Shown here: positions 29,580 through 38,001 of the stretch, in pieces
Layout: the number at the start of each line of letters is the position of its first letter
How positions within the stretch are numbered: position 1 is the first letter of the stretch
Position numbers and translations under genes: made by a program
Origin: Candidatus Yanofskybacteria bacterium RIFCSPHIGHO2_01_FULL_43_32
GTDB taxonomy: Bacteria; Patescibacteriota; Minisyncoccia; 2-02-FULL-40-12; GWA2-44-9
DNA length: 44,354 nt
NCBI GenBank assembly: GCA_001794125.1
Contig: MGJF01000006.1
Span: 1 to 44,354 of the forward strand
Direction of reading: 5' to 3'
The notes under the pieces: generated by a model
Database searches by the model: none
The model's input: the letters and a program-made list of their open reading frames with translations, nothing else
Told to the model about the DNA's origin: nothing

Positions 29580-30866
29580 ATGAAAATCACAATAACCTTA
29601 TTTTTAATCAGTTTAACGATATTTCCCGTTATGGGGCTTGCTCAAACTTCAAATACTCAAACCCCGCTTCCCGCAGACGTTATTTCTCCGAAAACAACCG
29701 CCGTCTCGCCGATACCCATAAAATGCGGAGTGAATACTTTTATCGTTAACAATGAGTGCGGCATTGGCGCATTCAAAAATGTCCACGTTCAATGTTATGA
29801 CGGTTATGAAACCGCTTTGGGGAGCGATGAGACTTCGTGCAAATCTTCTGAAACGTGGCAACAATACGCAAAAGAAGTATGCGCAAACCGTTGTTCAACC
29901 GGAAAAGAGCCAAATATTATTCCAAAACCGACGACAACTTCGCGGCCGGCGCCGCTGTCTCCGCCGACGGCAATAAATAAACCGGTTGCCGTGTCGGTAA
30001 ACCGTTGCGATGAAGTGGCGCGGTGGGAAAATAAAATCATCTATTATAAAAAACTTAGCGGTTTAAGCGATGCCGATCTGAAGAAAAACGGTTTTTCGCG
30101 GGAAGAAATTGAAAAAATCCTGCAAGACCTTTTACTCGGCCTCGATAAAATAAAAGCGCAGTGCGGTAATCAAACGGGAACAATTGCCGCGCCGGGAAGC
30201 GCGACAACGGGTTCGGTGTCTGTTGCGGAAACAATAAAGCCCGTGGTTGTTGAATCAGGACAAGAAATCAGCGTTTATTATAAAGCCAAGCTTGAAAAAG
30301 CCGCTTCCGCAAAAGGGGAAGAAAAACAAACAGAAGAACTTAAAACATTAAAAGATGAAATAGACGGGCTTATTGCCAACCTTATAAAAAGCAGAAAAGA
30401 ACTGGAAACAAGCGAATTGAACGCTTTGGTAAAAGAAGTAAAAGTAAGCCGGGGAGAAATTAAAGCCGATAATATAACAGTTGAAACTACGGATAAAAAA
30501 ATGCTTGTCAATATTGGAGACAGGCCGGTGAGCATTGAACCCACGGCAAGCCAAGTACTCATTCGGGATAAGGGATTGGAAGTGAAAACAGGTGAAGTTG
30601 TGATTAAAGAAAATGTATTGAATGTGGGCGGCGTTGAGGTGAAGATGTCCGCAAGCGAAGTTGCGGAAAAGCTTAATTTTGCGCCGAAAACAGTTGAATT
30701 AAAAGAAGAAAACGCGAAAGCGGTTTATAGCATGAAAATTGAAGAACGACGCAAGCTGTTCGGGTTTATTCCGTTAAATATCCGGAAGACCATAGCCGCA
30801 GACGCCGGAAACGGCCAAATATTGACGGAACGTCTTCCTTGGTATAATTTCCTGACGACAAAGTAA
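29580..30866 (+). CDS. Secreted protein with Cys-rich N-terminus, unknown function
   Basis: A Sec signal peptide (residues 1-21, MKITITLFLISLTIFPVMGLAQ) is followed by a Thr/Pro-rich stretch. A segment with seven cysteines (about residues 49-108) could form disulfides. A Pro-rich linker and an acidic/Lys coiled-coil-like middle (about 145-300) follow. The C-terminal part has repeated beta-like VEVKM/VVIKENVLNVGG strands that resemble an autoproteolytic or beta-solenoid region, ending in RLPWYNFLTTK. I do not recognise a family. The gene is monocistronic with promoter and terminator. The protein is probably surface-exposed or released. Confidence 0.75.
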   Translation: MKITITLFLISLTIFPVMGLAQTSNTQTPLPADVISPKTTAVSPIPIKCGVNTFIVNNECGIGAFKNVHVQCYDGYETALGSDETSCKSSETWQQYAKEVCANRCSTGKEPNIIPKPTTTSRPAPLSPPTAINKPVAVSVNRCDEVARWENKIIYYKKLSGLSDADLKKNGFSREEIEKILQDLLLGLDKIKAQCGNQTGTIAAPGSATTGSVSVAETIKPVVVESGQEISVYYKAKLEKAASAKGEEKQTEELKTLKDEIDGLIANLIKSRKELETSELNALVKEVKVSRGEIKADNITVETTDKKMLVNIGDRPVSIEPTASQVLIRDKGLEVKTGEVVIKENVLNVGGVEVKMSASEVAEKLNFAPKTVELKEENAKAVYSMKIEERRKLFGFIPLNIRKTIAADAGNGQILTERLPWYNFLTTK

Positions 30867-30890
30867 CGGATTATTCCGGGATTTGGTTTT

Positions 30891-30919
30891 AAAACGCGTT
30901 GTAAAAAGCGCGTTTTTTT
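30891..30919 (+). terminator. Intrinsic terminator of the secreted-protein gene
   Basis: AAAACGCG (30891-30898) pairs with CGCGTTTT (30909-30916), with the T run continuing to 30919. Confidence 0.85.
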
Positions 30920-30941
30920 GTTATTATATTTATGGTTTTAT

Positions 30942-31017
30942 GCCGGAGTAGCTCAGTTGGTAGAGCAGCACTTTCGTAAAGTGAAGGTCGCGAGTTCGAC
31001 TCTCGCCTCCGGCTCCA
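30942..31017 (+). tRNA. tRNA-Thr(CGT)
   Basis: Acceptor GCCGGAG pairs with CTCCGGC. D-arm GCTCAGTTGGTAGAGC, anticodon loop TTCGTAA giving CGT (codon ACG), T-arm GCGAG-TTCGACT-CTCGC. It is followed by TCCA, so CCA is encoded, unlike the other tRNAs here. Confidence 0.94.
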
Positions 31018-31025
31018 GTAATAAA

Positions 31026-31047
31026 ATAGAGTCCAAACGGACTCTAT
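31026..31047 (-). terminator. ftsH terminator
   Basis: ATAGAGTCC/GGACTCTAT with a 4-nt loop. On the reverse strand it is followed by TTTTATT, just after the ftsH stop; it also follows tRNA-Thr on the other strand. Confidence 0.75.
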
Positions 31048-31050
31048 GGA

Positions 31051-32838
31051 CTATATACCGACGATTTTCCTGATTTCTTCTCCTTCCAGAACCTCTCTTT
31101 CTATTAATGTAGCGGCTAAGCGCTCAACGACTTCTTTGCGTTCCGCAACGGCCGTTCCGGCTGTTTTATAGGCCTTATCAACCAACGACTTTATCGCTTG
31201 GTCTATTTGCTGTGCCGTCGCTTCAGAACAGTTATATGATTTTTCAGTAAGCTGTTTGCCTAAGAACGGATTTTCCGATTTTGATGCTACAAAGTTCAAC
31301 GGACCTAGTTCGGACATTCCCCACTCACAGACCATTTGATAGGCAATCTCGGTTGCTCTTTCAATATCATTTTTGGCGCCGGTTGTCTGCTGGCCGAGGA
31401 TGATTTCTTCGGCGCATCGTCCGCCCATCAGTATGGCCAACTGACTCTCCAAGTATTCTCTTGAATAATTATGCCGGTCTTCCGCCGGAAGCTGTTGGGT
31501 CAGACCTAAAGCCATGCCTCTGGGTATCACGGTCACTTTGTGAAGCGGATCTGCTTTAGGCACAAACAAAGAAACCAACGCATGACCGGCTTCGTGAACG
31601 GCGGTTGTCCTTTTTTCCTCGTCTGAAATAACAAGCGACTTGCGTTCAGTTCCCATTATTATTTTATCTTTGGCAAACTCGAGGTCCTGCCGGTCAATTG
31701 CCTGTCTATTGTGTCTTGCGGCATTAAGGGCCGCCTCGTTGACCAGATTGGCTAGATCGGCGCCGCATAATCCCGGTGTTCCTTTGGCTATGTCGAACAG
31801 GTTTGTTCCTTCAGCCAAGGGCACCTTTTTGGCGTGTATCTTGAGGATATTTTCCCGGCCTTTTACGTCGGGCCTGTCTACCACCACCGTTCTGTCGAAT
31901 CGCCCGGGTCTTAAAAGAGCCGGATCAAGCACGTCAGGACGGTTTGTTGCCGCGATGAGAATTACCCCTTCATTAGCTTCAAATCCATCCATTTCCACCA
32001 AGAGTTGATTCAATGTTTGTTCTCTTTCATCGTGTCCGCCGCCGATACCCGCGCCCCTATGCCGGCCGACGGCGTCTATTTCGTCTATGAATATGATACA
32101 GGGCGCGTTCTTCTTGCCCTGCTCGAAAAGGTCTCTTACTCTGGATGCTCCCACGCCGACGAACATTTCCACGAAGTCGGAACCGGAAATGAAAAAGAAC
32201 GGCACGGCCGCCTCGCCGGCGACCGCTTTGGCAAGAAGAGTTTTGCCGGATCCGGGCGGGCCCGCTAACAGAACCCCTTTGGGCAAGCGTCCTCCCAATT
32301 TTTGAAATTTCTGCGGGTCTTTAAGAAATTCGACCGTCTCTTGCAGTTCTGATTTTGCTTCTTCAACGCCCGCGACGTCTTTGAACGTCACTTTCTTTTC
32401 GCTTTGAGCAAGTTTGACACCGGACTTGCCAAACGATGTCATGTTCTTTTCTCCACCCCGCATACGATTTATAAAGAACAGCCAAAAAACGACAATAAGC
32501 AGAATAGGCCCCCACATAAACAGCATACTTATCCAAGGACTGACTGTTTCCTCTTCGGCGTTGACCGCTATGCCTTTTTGAATCAGTTGATTGACTAACC
32601 CCTCATACTGGTTTGGCGCGTATGTTTGGAATCGGCCGCCTGAAGCTGTTTGACCAGAAATATTGTTTCCGGTGATGGTCACGCTGACGATCTTACCCCC
32701 GTCCGCTTGACGGATAAATTCGCTGAAACCAACCTTTTGGCCGGATTGCGAGGGATTATTCCAAACAAACAGAAAAGAAATAACAAATAAACCCAAAAAT
32801 AACCAGCCAAATGTTCTGAATAAAGACTTCTTTTTCAC
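31051..32838 (-). CDS. ftsH: ATP-dependent zinc metalloprotease FtsH
   Basis: Membrane-anchored AAA+ protease that degrades misfolded membrane and short-lived proteins. Two membrane helices (residues about 9-25 and 106-124) flank a periplasmic domain. The AAA domain has Walker A GPPGSGKT near 193, Walker [10 protein letters not shown], and [13 protein letters not shown] with arginine fingers. The protease site is HEAGH near 413, with a downstream Asp in [10 protein letters not shown]. At 595 residues it is full length. The start is GTG at 32838, with GAGGGG just upstream. It is divergent from prfB. Confidence 0.97.
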   Translation of the reverse strand: MKKKSLFRTFGWLFLGLFVISFLFVWNNPSQSGQKVGFSEFIRQADGGKIVSVTITGNNISGQTASGGRFQTYAPNQYEGLVNQLIQKGIAVNAEEETVSPWISMLFMWGPILLIVVFWLFFINRMRGGEKNMTSFGKSGVKLAQSEKKVTFKDVAGVEEAKSELQETVEFLKDPQKFQKLGGRLPKGVLLAGPPGSGKTLLAKAVAGEAAVPFFFISGSDFVEMFVGVGASRVRDLFEQGKKNAPCIIFIDEIDAVGRHRGAGIGGGHDEREQTLNQLLVEMDGFEANEGVILIAATNRPDVLDPALLRPGRFDRTVVVDRPDVKGRENILKIHAKKVPLAEGTNLFDIAKGTPGLCGADLANLVNEAALNAARHNRQAIDRQDLEFAKDKIIMGTERKSLVISDEEKRTTAVHEAGHALVSLFVPKADPLHKVTVIPRGMALGLTQQLPAEDRHNYSREYLESQLAILMGGRCAEEIILGQQTTGAKNDIERATEIAYQMVCEWGMSELGPLNFVASKSENPFLGKQLTEKSYNCSEATAQQIDQAIKSLVDKAYKTAGTAVAERKEVVERLAATLIEREVLEGEEIRKIVGI

Positions 32839-32890
32839 AGACCCCTCTATTTATCAAGGATCAACTTTATAATGACTTAACCATAAATGT

Positions 32891-32919
32891 TTGAAAAAGC
32901 CAAGTATGGCTGTTATAAT
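32891..32919 (+). promoter_or_regulatory. prfB-ftsE-ftsX promoter, leaderless type
   Basis: TTGAAA (32891-32896), a 17-nt spacer and a perfect TATAAT (32914-32919) with extended TG. The GTG start at 32926 follows after 6 nt. Confidence 0.7.
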
Positions 32920-32925
32920 GGATAG

Positions 32926-33663
32926 GTGGATTATGCGAAAAACAAGGCTCTTTTATATGTGTATTCTGGAGCCGGAGGCGTGGACGCTCAAGATTGGGCG
33001 TCAATGCTTTTAAGAATGTATCAGCGATATGCCCAGAATAAGGACTGGGGATTTATAGTTCTTAGTCAATCTTTTGGAGAACAGAAAGGCATTAAGAATG
33101 CGGTTTGCGAGATAACCGGCGAGAATACATATGACATTTTAAAGGGAGAGTCGGGTGTTCACCGTCTTGTAAGAATATCGCCGTTTTCAGCCAAGGGATT
33201 ACGGCATACTTCATTTGCTTTGATTGAAGTTTTGCCGGAGATGGTAAGTCGCGACCTGAAGATAAATCCGAATGACTTGAGGATAGACACTTTCCGTTCG
33301 TCAGGGCCGGGCGGACAGAACGTGAACAAATTGGAGACCGCCGTAAGAATAACTCATATCCCCACCGGAATTATGGTTGCCGTCCAGTCGGAAAGGTCCC
33401 AGGGCCAGAATAAAGAAAAAGCCATGCAGGTGCTTATTTCTCGCCTTGCCCGGAAAATGGAGGAGGCGAAAACAAAAGAACTTTCCGAATTGAAGTCCGA
33501 AAGGCGCGAGATAGAGTGGGGAAGCCAGATCAGGTCTTATGTTCTGAATCCCTATCAAATGGTTAAAGACCATAGGACCGGAATCAAGTCATCCCAGCCG
33601 GATAAAATTCTGGACGGCGATTTGGATAAATTCATTAAAACTGAAAAAGATGATCGAGTTTAA
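32926..33663 (+). CDS. prfB: RF2-type peptide chain release factor lacking the N-terminal domain
   Basis: Recognises UAA/UGA and triggers peptide release. The RF2 tripeptide SPF is at residues 85-87 and the catalytic GGQ at 129-131 within SSGPGGQNVNKLETAVRITH. YSGAGGVDAQDWASMLLRMY marks the start of domain 2. Classical RF2 has about 110 more residues (domain 1) and often a programmed frameshift. Neither exists here: only 87 nt separate the GTG start from ftsH, and they hold the promoter. The protein is 245 residues. GTG at 32926 fits the promoter (6 nt after the -10). It overlaps ftsE by 14 nt, the common prfB-ftsEX order. Confidence 0.9.
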   Translation: MDYAKNKALLYVYSGAGGVDAQDWASMLLRMYQRYAQNKDWGFIVLSQSFGEQKGIKNAVCEITGENTYDILKGESGVHRLVRISPFSAKGLRHTSFALIEVLPEMVSRDLKINPNDLRIDTFRSSGPGGQNVNKLETAVRITHIPTGIMVAVQSERSQGQNKEKAMQVLISRLARKMEEAKTKELSELKSERREIEWGSQIRSYVLNPYQMVKDHRTGIKSSQPDKILDGDLDKFIKTEKDDRV

Positions 33664-34339
33664 AGATGTTTCTACAATTTATGACAACGATGAGAGCATA
33701 GAGATACTGAACGGTGTAAATTTGCATATTAAAGACGGAGAATTTGTTTCTATCATCGGACCGGCCGGAGCGGGCAAATCAACCTTGCTCCGTCTTTTGA
33801 CCCGCGAGATATCTCCGCACAGAGGAGAGGTTATTTTGGACGGAGTCAATCTGGCCGAGGTTCCTTCCAAAGCCATTCCACTGCTTCGCAGGAAGATAGG
33901 GACCGTGTATCAGGATTTCAAGCTTCTTTCCGCCAAAACCGCTTTTGAGAATGTGGCCTTTGCCATGGAGGTATGCGGCGCCGACAGAGGAGAAATAGAG
34001 AGCGATGTTCCCAAGATTTTGGGGATAGTCGGTTTGGGAGACAAACTCAAAAGCTTCCCTCATCAACTGTCAGGAGGCGAAAAACAGAGATTGGCGATTG
34101 CCAGAGCTTTGATACACAGGCCGAGGATAATATTGGCTGACGAGCCGACAGGAAATCTGGACTTGGTGAACAGTTACGATGTGGTAAAATTATTAATGAA
34201 GATAAACGAACTGGGCACGACGGTCATATTAGCCACTCACAACAGAGAAGTGGTAAATGCCATCGGCAAGCGTGTTATAAGCATAGAAAAGGGTAAAATA
34301 GTCCGGGATCAAGTGGAAAACGGTAAGTATGTAATTTAA
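33650..34339 (+). CDS. ftsE: Cell-division ATP-binding protein FtsE
   Basis: ABC-type ATPase that, with FtsX, controls peptidoglycan hydrolases at the septum. Walker A GPAGAGKST at about 37-45, Q-loop VYQDF near 87, signature LSGGEKQRLAIARAL near 140, Walker B IILADEPTGNLD near 161 and the switch His in ATHNREVV. At 229 residues it is the normal length. It overlaps prfB by 14 nt and ftsX by one base (TAATG), so the three are tightly coupled. Confidence 0.96.
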   Translation: MIEFKDVSTIYDNDESIEILNGVNLHIKDGEFVSIIGPAGAGKSTLLRLLTREISPHRGEVILDGVNLAEVPSKAIPLLRRKIGTVYQDFKLLSAKTAFENVAFAMEVCGADRGEIESDVPKILGIVGLGDKLKSFPHQLSGGEKQRLAIARALIHRPRIILADEPTGNLDLVNSYDVVKLLMKINELGTTVILATHNREVVNAIGKRVISIEKGKIVRDQVENGKYVI

Positions 34340-35256
34340 TGGAAAATTTCCAAGAAACAGCAAAAAGAGTTTTTAACGTAGGATGGACCAATTTCAAAAG
34401 GAACACCTATTTGAGCATGGGCACTACGGGAGTTATGATTTTGGTTCTGTTTTTATTTTCCGGATTGATGTCTCTAAATTATCTCGCATCGCAAATCGTA
34501 TCGGGCCTGGAGGAAAAAGTGGATGTAAGCGTCTATTTTAAGAATGACGCGTCCGAAGAGGAAATAAACAAAGTTAAAAGCGACCTTGAGTTACTGGGTA
34601 CCGTAAAGAAGGTTGAATATGTTTCAAAAGACCAAGCTTTGAATGAATTTAAAGAAAGGCACGCCGGAGACACCCTGATTCAGGATTCTTTGGCGGAATT
34701 GGACGACAATCCCTTGCAGGCCTCATTGAACGTAAAAGCAGACGATTCCTCGCAGTATGCTTCTATTGTTACCTTTCTTGAAGGAAATAAATTCAGAAGT
34801 TTGGTTGATAAGATAAATTTTTATGAGAACGAGCAGGTCATCAAGAGAGTCCTGGCTATCTCGGGAGGTCTCCGGAACTGGGGGTTTTTACTTACAATGG
34901 TTTTGGCGTTGATTGCCGTTCTGGTAACTTTCAATACGGTCCGGCTCACTATTTACAGCCAAAAGCAGGAGATAGAGATAATGCGTTTGGTCGGCGGTTC
35001 CAATTGGCATATCAAAGCGCCATATCTCGTTGAAGGCGGAATGTATGGAGCTTTGGCGGCGGGAATCGTGGCGGTAATATTCTATCCCGCGATTTTTTTC
35101 ATTTCGCCCAAAGTTGAAAGTCTGATGCCCGGGGTCAGTTTGATAAGCTATTTTGTTTCAAATATTTTTCAGTTTGTGCCCCTCATATTTTTTATCGGAA
35201 TTTTGCTCGGCGTGACATCGAGCTTTGTGGCCATCCGCCGATTTCTCAAAATCTAA
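34339..35256 (+). CDS. ftsX: Cell-division protein FtsX
   Basis: Membrane partner of FtsE. Four transmembrane helices are seen, near residues 28-48, 178-200, 230-252 and 275-297. The extracytoplasmic domain between TM1 and TM2 has VDVSVYFKNDASEEEINKV and VEYVSKDQALNEFKERH, a pattern typical of FtsX. The cytoplasmic loop holds RLTIYSQKQEIEIMRLVGGSNWHIKAPYLVEG, the conserved FtsX/MacB coupling segment. It has 305 residues. A complex inverted-repeat region follows. Confidence 0.95.
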   Translation: MENFQETAKRVFNVGWTNFKRNTYLSMGTTGVMILVLFLFSGLMSLNYLASQIVSGLEEKVDVSVYFKNDASEEEINKVKSDLELLGTVKKVEYVSKDQALNEFKERHAGDTLIQDSLAELDDNPLQASLNVKADDSSQYASIVTFLEGNKFRSLVDKINFYENEQVIKRVLAISGGLRNWGFLLTMVLALIAVLVTFNTVRLTIYSQKQEIEIMRLVGGSNWHIKAPYLVEGGMYGALAAGIVAVIFYPAIFFISPKVESLMPGVSLISYFVSNIFQFVPLIFFIGILLGVTSSFVAIRRFLKI

Positions 35257-35269
35257 TTATAACTTTTGC

Positions 35270-35412
35270 GTGCGCCTGGCCTATTTAATTAAGGCCTACG
35301 GCGCACCCTTCGGGCTTGACCGATTTCTTCGTTAAATCCTCCGCTTGCTCCTCACCATACGTTAAGTATGGCTCCTCGCAATGCTCGGATTTGCCTTGAA
35401 CTCGGTACAAGC
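35270..35412. repeat. Nested inverted-repeat region after ftsX
   Basis: First hairpin: GTGCGCC/GGCGCAC (35270-35276 with 35300-35306) holding GGCCT/AGGCC. Second: GCTTG-ACCGA (35314-35323) with TCGGT-A-CAAGC (35402-35412), enclosing AAATCC/GGATTT (35334-35339 with 35387-35392) and CCATAC/GTATGG (35355-35371). GCTCCTC occurs on both sides of the last hairpin. The 35257-35553 gap also holds a terminator but no gene. Confidence 0.6.
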
Positions 35413-35513
35413 GCAGAAAGTTCTAATTCGATACGGATCTGGCCAAGCCGGTTGAGTTCTAAACCCTACTCGTAAAACCATTGAAAAAATGATTTTTTTG
35501 TTGTAGAGTTTAG

Positions 35514-35534
35514 GTGTTTTTAAAAACACTTTTT
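35514..35534 (+). terminator. Hairpin with T run before tRNA-Gln
   Basis: A perfect 16-bp palindrome GTGTTTTT/AAAAACAC (35514-35529) is followed by TTTTT, 20 nt before tRNA-Gln. Confidence 0.6.
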
Positions 35535-35553
35535 GATTAATTCTTGCCTGAAC

Positions 35554-35624
35554 TGCGGGGTCGTCTAACGGTAGGACATCGCCCTCTGGAGGCGAGTATC
35601 TTGGTTCGAATCCAGGCCCCGCAG
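35554..35624 (+). tRNA. tRNA-Gln(CTG)
   Basis: Acceptor TGCGGGG pairs with CCCCGCA. The anticodon stem-loop TCGCC-CTCTGGA-GGCGA gives CTG (codon CAG). T-arm CTTGG-TTCGAAT-CCAGG. CCA is not encoded. The last 17 nt plus 7 nt of flank are repeated 42 bp downstream. Confidence 0.94.
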
Positions 35625-35673
35625 TTCAGTTCGGAATTTATCAATGTGAGAATCCAGGCCCCGCAGTTCAGTT
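35608..35673 (+). repeat. Duplicated 3' end of tRNA-Gln
   Basis: A 24-nt exact direct repeat at 35608-35631 and 35650-35673, followed by similar (c/a)g(g/a)aattt sequence. It covers the T-arm 3' half, the acceptor 3' strand and flank. It could be an attachment-site scar or a slippage duplication. Confidence 0.8.
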
Positions 35674-35848
35674 AGAAATTTGAGATTGAGAGAGTTCATT
35701 TTCTTCAGGTATAGCAACATTATTTTCATGTTCTGACCCCCTTTTCATCAGAGCCAGTAGAAGTGAAGTAAAGATACCTTCTACCGTTAAGAACGGTTCG
35801 TAAGTATTAATAAAGAGTTTCTGGTCTTTCAGGGCTGATAAAACATAA
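35668..35848 (-). pseudogene. Possible gene fragment, C-terminal part only
   Basis: On the reverse strand an open stretch of about 60 codons, including KDQKLFINTYEPFLTVEGIF and SLLLALMKRGSEHENN, ends in a TGA inside the duplicated tRNA-Gln 3' end. It has no plausible start codon at its 5' edge. Its composition looks like a protein C-terminus but I do not recognise a family. It may be the residue of a larger gene lost by deletion or integration. Confidence 0.3.
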
Positions 35849-35863
35849 ACAGTTTAAACAAGC

Positions 35864-36043
35864 ATGAAAAAACCACTCGGCATATTTTTTATCGTTGTCG
35901 GCCTCTTGATTTTAATCACCCCATTTACACCCGGGTCTATCTTGCTGATTATCGGAATTGATATGGTCTTTGGCAATCGCTGGCCGTGGTGGAAAAAAAC
36001 AAAGAATGATTTGCGTAAGTTCTGGAGAGGATTCTTGAAATGA
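35864..36043 (+). CDS. Small membrane protein, 59 residues
   Basis: MKKPLGIFFIVVGLLILITP opens a hydrophobic helix (5-20), followed by FTPGSILLIIGIDMVFG (second hairpin-like helix) and a basic tail with NRWPWWKKTKND. The pattern of two short helices around a PG turn resembles the small 'PGPGW' membrane proteins, here with TPGS; the similarity is loose. It overlaps the next gene by ATGA, which supports both as real and co-translated. Function unknown. Confidence 0.65.
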   Translation: MKKPLGIFFIVVGLLILITPFTPGSILLIIGIDMVFGNRWPWWKKTKNDLRKFWRGFLK

Positions 36044-36273
36044 AAAAACTCAAAATATTTCTCTATCATCTGCTGGTCTTTATTCTCGGTTCGGCCGGTA
36101 TCGTTGTCTATGTTTTCTCTCGTTTGGCTTCTCCTTCAAGCGGAGCGGGTTTGGGCGGGATAATTGTCATGCCGGCAATAATTACCGTTTATATAGCAGC
36201 TTTTGGATTCCTTTGCACTATTTCTTTTGTCACATGGCTTTTAATCGTATATTTCCGTAGCCGGAATAAATAG
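36040..36273 (+). CDS. Small membrane protein, two predicted helices
   Basis: 77 residues with helices near 8-28 (LYHLLVFILGSAGIVVYVFSR) and 41-71 (IIVMPAIITVYIAAFGFLCTISFVTWLLIVYF), and a Gly/Ser loop between. It starts within the stop of the preceding small membrane protein, so the two probably act or are made together. No family recognised. Confidence 0.65.
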   Translation: MKKLKIFLYHLLVFILGSAGIVVYVFSRLASPSSGAGLGGIIVMPAIITVYIAAFGFLCTISFVTWLLIVYFRSRNK

Positions 36274-36539
36274 ACAAATTAGACATCAAAAATACTCACA
36301 GTGATTGGTAAACTTTTTATGCTCAATCAGCCGAATTCTCCTAAAATTGTGACCGGAAACGACTGAAAAATATAATAATTACAGCAAAAATATCGGGGCT
36401 ATTTTCGGACCATCTCCAAAATAAGGCAGACAAGGCCTAAAAACAGGCAATTCAGACAAAACCTCAAATAATGGCTGTGGATAAGGGTATTTTCAAGGTC
36501 TATTGAACTGTGTTAATGTATTAGTGGTAAACAAGTAGC
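36274..36539. other. AT-rich intergenic region without a clear feature
   Basis: I see no gene, RNA or strong inverted repeat. A TTGAAC (36503-36508) and a weak TGG-TAAACA (36525-36533), ending 6 nt before the next ATG, could be a leaderless promoter for the HTH gene, though the spacer is 19 nt. Confidence 0.4.
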
Positions 36540-37241
36540 ATGGTTCATATCAAAAATAACAATCCTAAAGATTTTGCAATTGAGCTCCGAAAAGGAGGAT
36601 ATTCGTATTCAGAGATCAAGAAATTTTGTCCGGTACCGAAATCCACTCTTTCCTACTGGTTTCGAGACATAAAATTGTCGGAACCACAGCTGACAAGATT
36701 AAAAAAAAAGCGGATTGAAGCGGCCCAAAAAGGTTCCAAGGCAAGAATTTTAAAAACTTCCAAAGCGATTGAAGAAATCCAAAAAACATCGGCAAAAGAT
36801 GTCGGTAAAATCTCCAAAAGAGAATTATGGCTGATGGGGGTTATTTTATATTGGAGAGAAAGGTTGTTAAATAAAAATGACAGCGACCTTAAAAAGGGAA
36901 TCCGGTTCACAAGCTCTGATCCGTATCTGATAAAATTATTTCTGAAGTGGCTTAGCGATATCGGGGGGATTAAAAACGAAGAAATCAATTTTGATATTTT
37001 TATGCCGGAAGATAAAAAACGTTCGCTCAACGAATTCGTAGACTACTGGGCCGGTGTTACCGGTTTTACGAAAGGCAACTTTTCGCGCTATTACTTACAG
37101 AAAGTTAAGGCAAAAAAGCCCAAAAGAAATAGTAAAAAATCTGTCCACGGGTTATTAAGGGTTAGAGTTAAAGCAAGTTCAATGTTGGCCAGACAAATCT
37201 CGGGATGGATAAATGGAATTAATGAAATATTGCTGGGATAA
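36540..37241 (+). CDS. HTH protein with LAGLIDADG-like C-terminal region (tentative)
   Basis: The N-terminal 45 residues form a helix-turn-helix of resolvase or Hin type: AIELRKGGYSYSEIKKFCPVPKSTLSYWFRDI. A basic linker follows. The rest, from KRELWLMGVILYWRERL through GIRFTSSDPYLIKLFLKWLSDIGGI and FVDYWAGVTGF, resembles the fold of small LAGLIDADG-like domains found in HTH proteins of CPR genomes. The acidic catalytic residues are not evident, so it may be a regulator rather than a nuclease. The basic C-terminus (KAKKPKRNSKK) suggests DNA binding. 233 residues, monocistronic. Function is inferred from pattern only. Confidence 0.6.
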   Translation: MVHIKNNNPKDFAIELRKGGYSYSEIKKFCPVPKSTLSYWFRDIKLSEPQLTRLKKKRIEAAQKGSKARILKTSKAIEEIQKTSAKDVGKISKRELWLMGVILYWRERLLNKNDSDLKKGIRFTSSDPYLIKLFLKWLSDIGGIKNEEINFDIFMPEDKKRSLNEFVDYWAGVTGFTKGNFSRYYLQKVKAKKPKRNSKKSVHGLLRVRVKASSMLARQISGWINGINEILLG

Positions 37242-37394
37242 GATAAAAAAGCCGGATTTAGGTCAAAAATACCAATGAGGGATTAACTTGATTGAGATTA
37301 TTAAACAATTATAAACATTAATAAATTTCCTTAATAAAGCTTCGCCCCTTATAATATAAAGTATAATAAATAATGGGGCCCTGATTGAAATAAG

Positions 37395-37423
37395 TTGAAA
37401 TAAATATTTAAGTATATTACAAT
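37395..37423 (+). promoter_or_regulatory. lemA promoter, leaderless type
   Basis: TTGAAA (37395-37400), a 17-nt spacer and TACAAT (37418-37423). The ATG at 37430 follows after 6 nt. Confidence 0.65.
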
Positions 37424-37429
37424 AATAAT

Positions 37430-37984
37430 ATGAATAAATTTACATGGATAATTTTAGGAGTGATTGCGGTTCTGGTTTTATATTCGTGGTCTTTATACAA
37501 CGGCTTGGTTAAGGCGGATGAAAACATTACGGGCCAATGGGCTCAAGTTGAAACTCAATACCAAAGACGATTTGATCTAATACCGAATCTGATTAATTCG
37601 GTGAAGGGAATTATGAATCAGGAGAAGCAGATATTCGGTGATCTGGCCGATGCCAGAACCCGATACGCCGGAGCCGAAAACGTAGACGATAAAGTCAAAG
37701 CCGCTAATAACATGGAGAGTTCTTTCGGCAGGCTGGTTGTTGTTATGGAAAACTATCCCCAGCTTCGTTCGTCGGAAACTGTCCTTACTTTAATGGCTCA
37801 GCTTGAAGGCGCGGAAAACAGAATAAGCGTGGAAAGAAGCAGGTTCAATGATGCAATAAAATCTTTCAATACAACAATAAAAAGATTTCCGGTAAATATT
37901 TTTGTCCGTTTTTACGGATTTAACGAAAGGCCTTATTTTGAATCTCAACCCGGAACAGAAAAGGTTCCAGGGGTTAACTTTTAA
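37430..37984 (+). CDS. lemA: LemA family protein
   Basis: Membrane-anchored helical protein of unclear role. An N-terminal helix (residues 4-22, FTWIILGVIAVLVLYSWSL) is followed by the LemA core: NGLVKADENITGQWAQVETQYQRRFDLIPNLINSVKG near 25-60, the YPQLRSSE segment and ENRISVERSRFNDAIKSFNT-IKRFPVN. 184 residues is the normal length. It is next to a TPM-domain gene (17 nt), the widespread lemA-TPM pair. Confidence 0.94.
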   Translation: MNKFTWIILGVIAVLVLYSWSLYNGLVKADENITGQWAQVETQYQRRFDLIPNLINSVKGIMNQEKQIFGDLADARTRYAGAENVDDKVKAANNMESSFGRLVVVMENYPQLRSSETVLTLMAQLEGAENRISVERSRFNDAIKSFNTTIKRFPVNIFVRFYGFNERPYFESQPGTEKVPGVNF

Positions 37985-38001
37985 CCAGTTCTCAATTTTG
38001 T

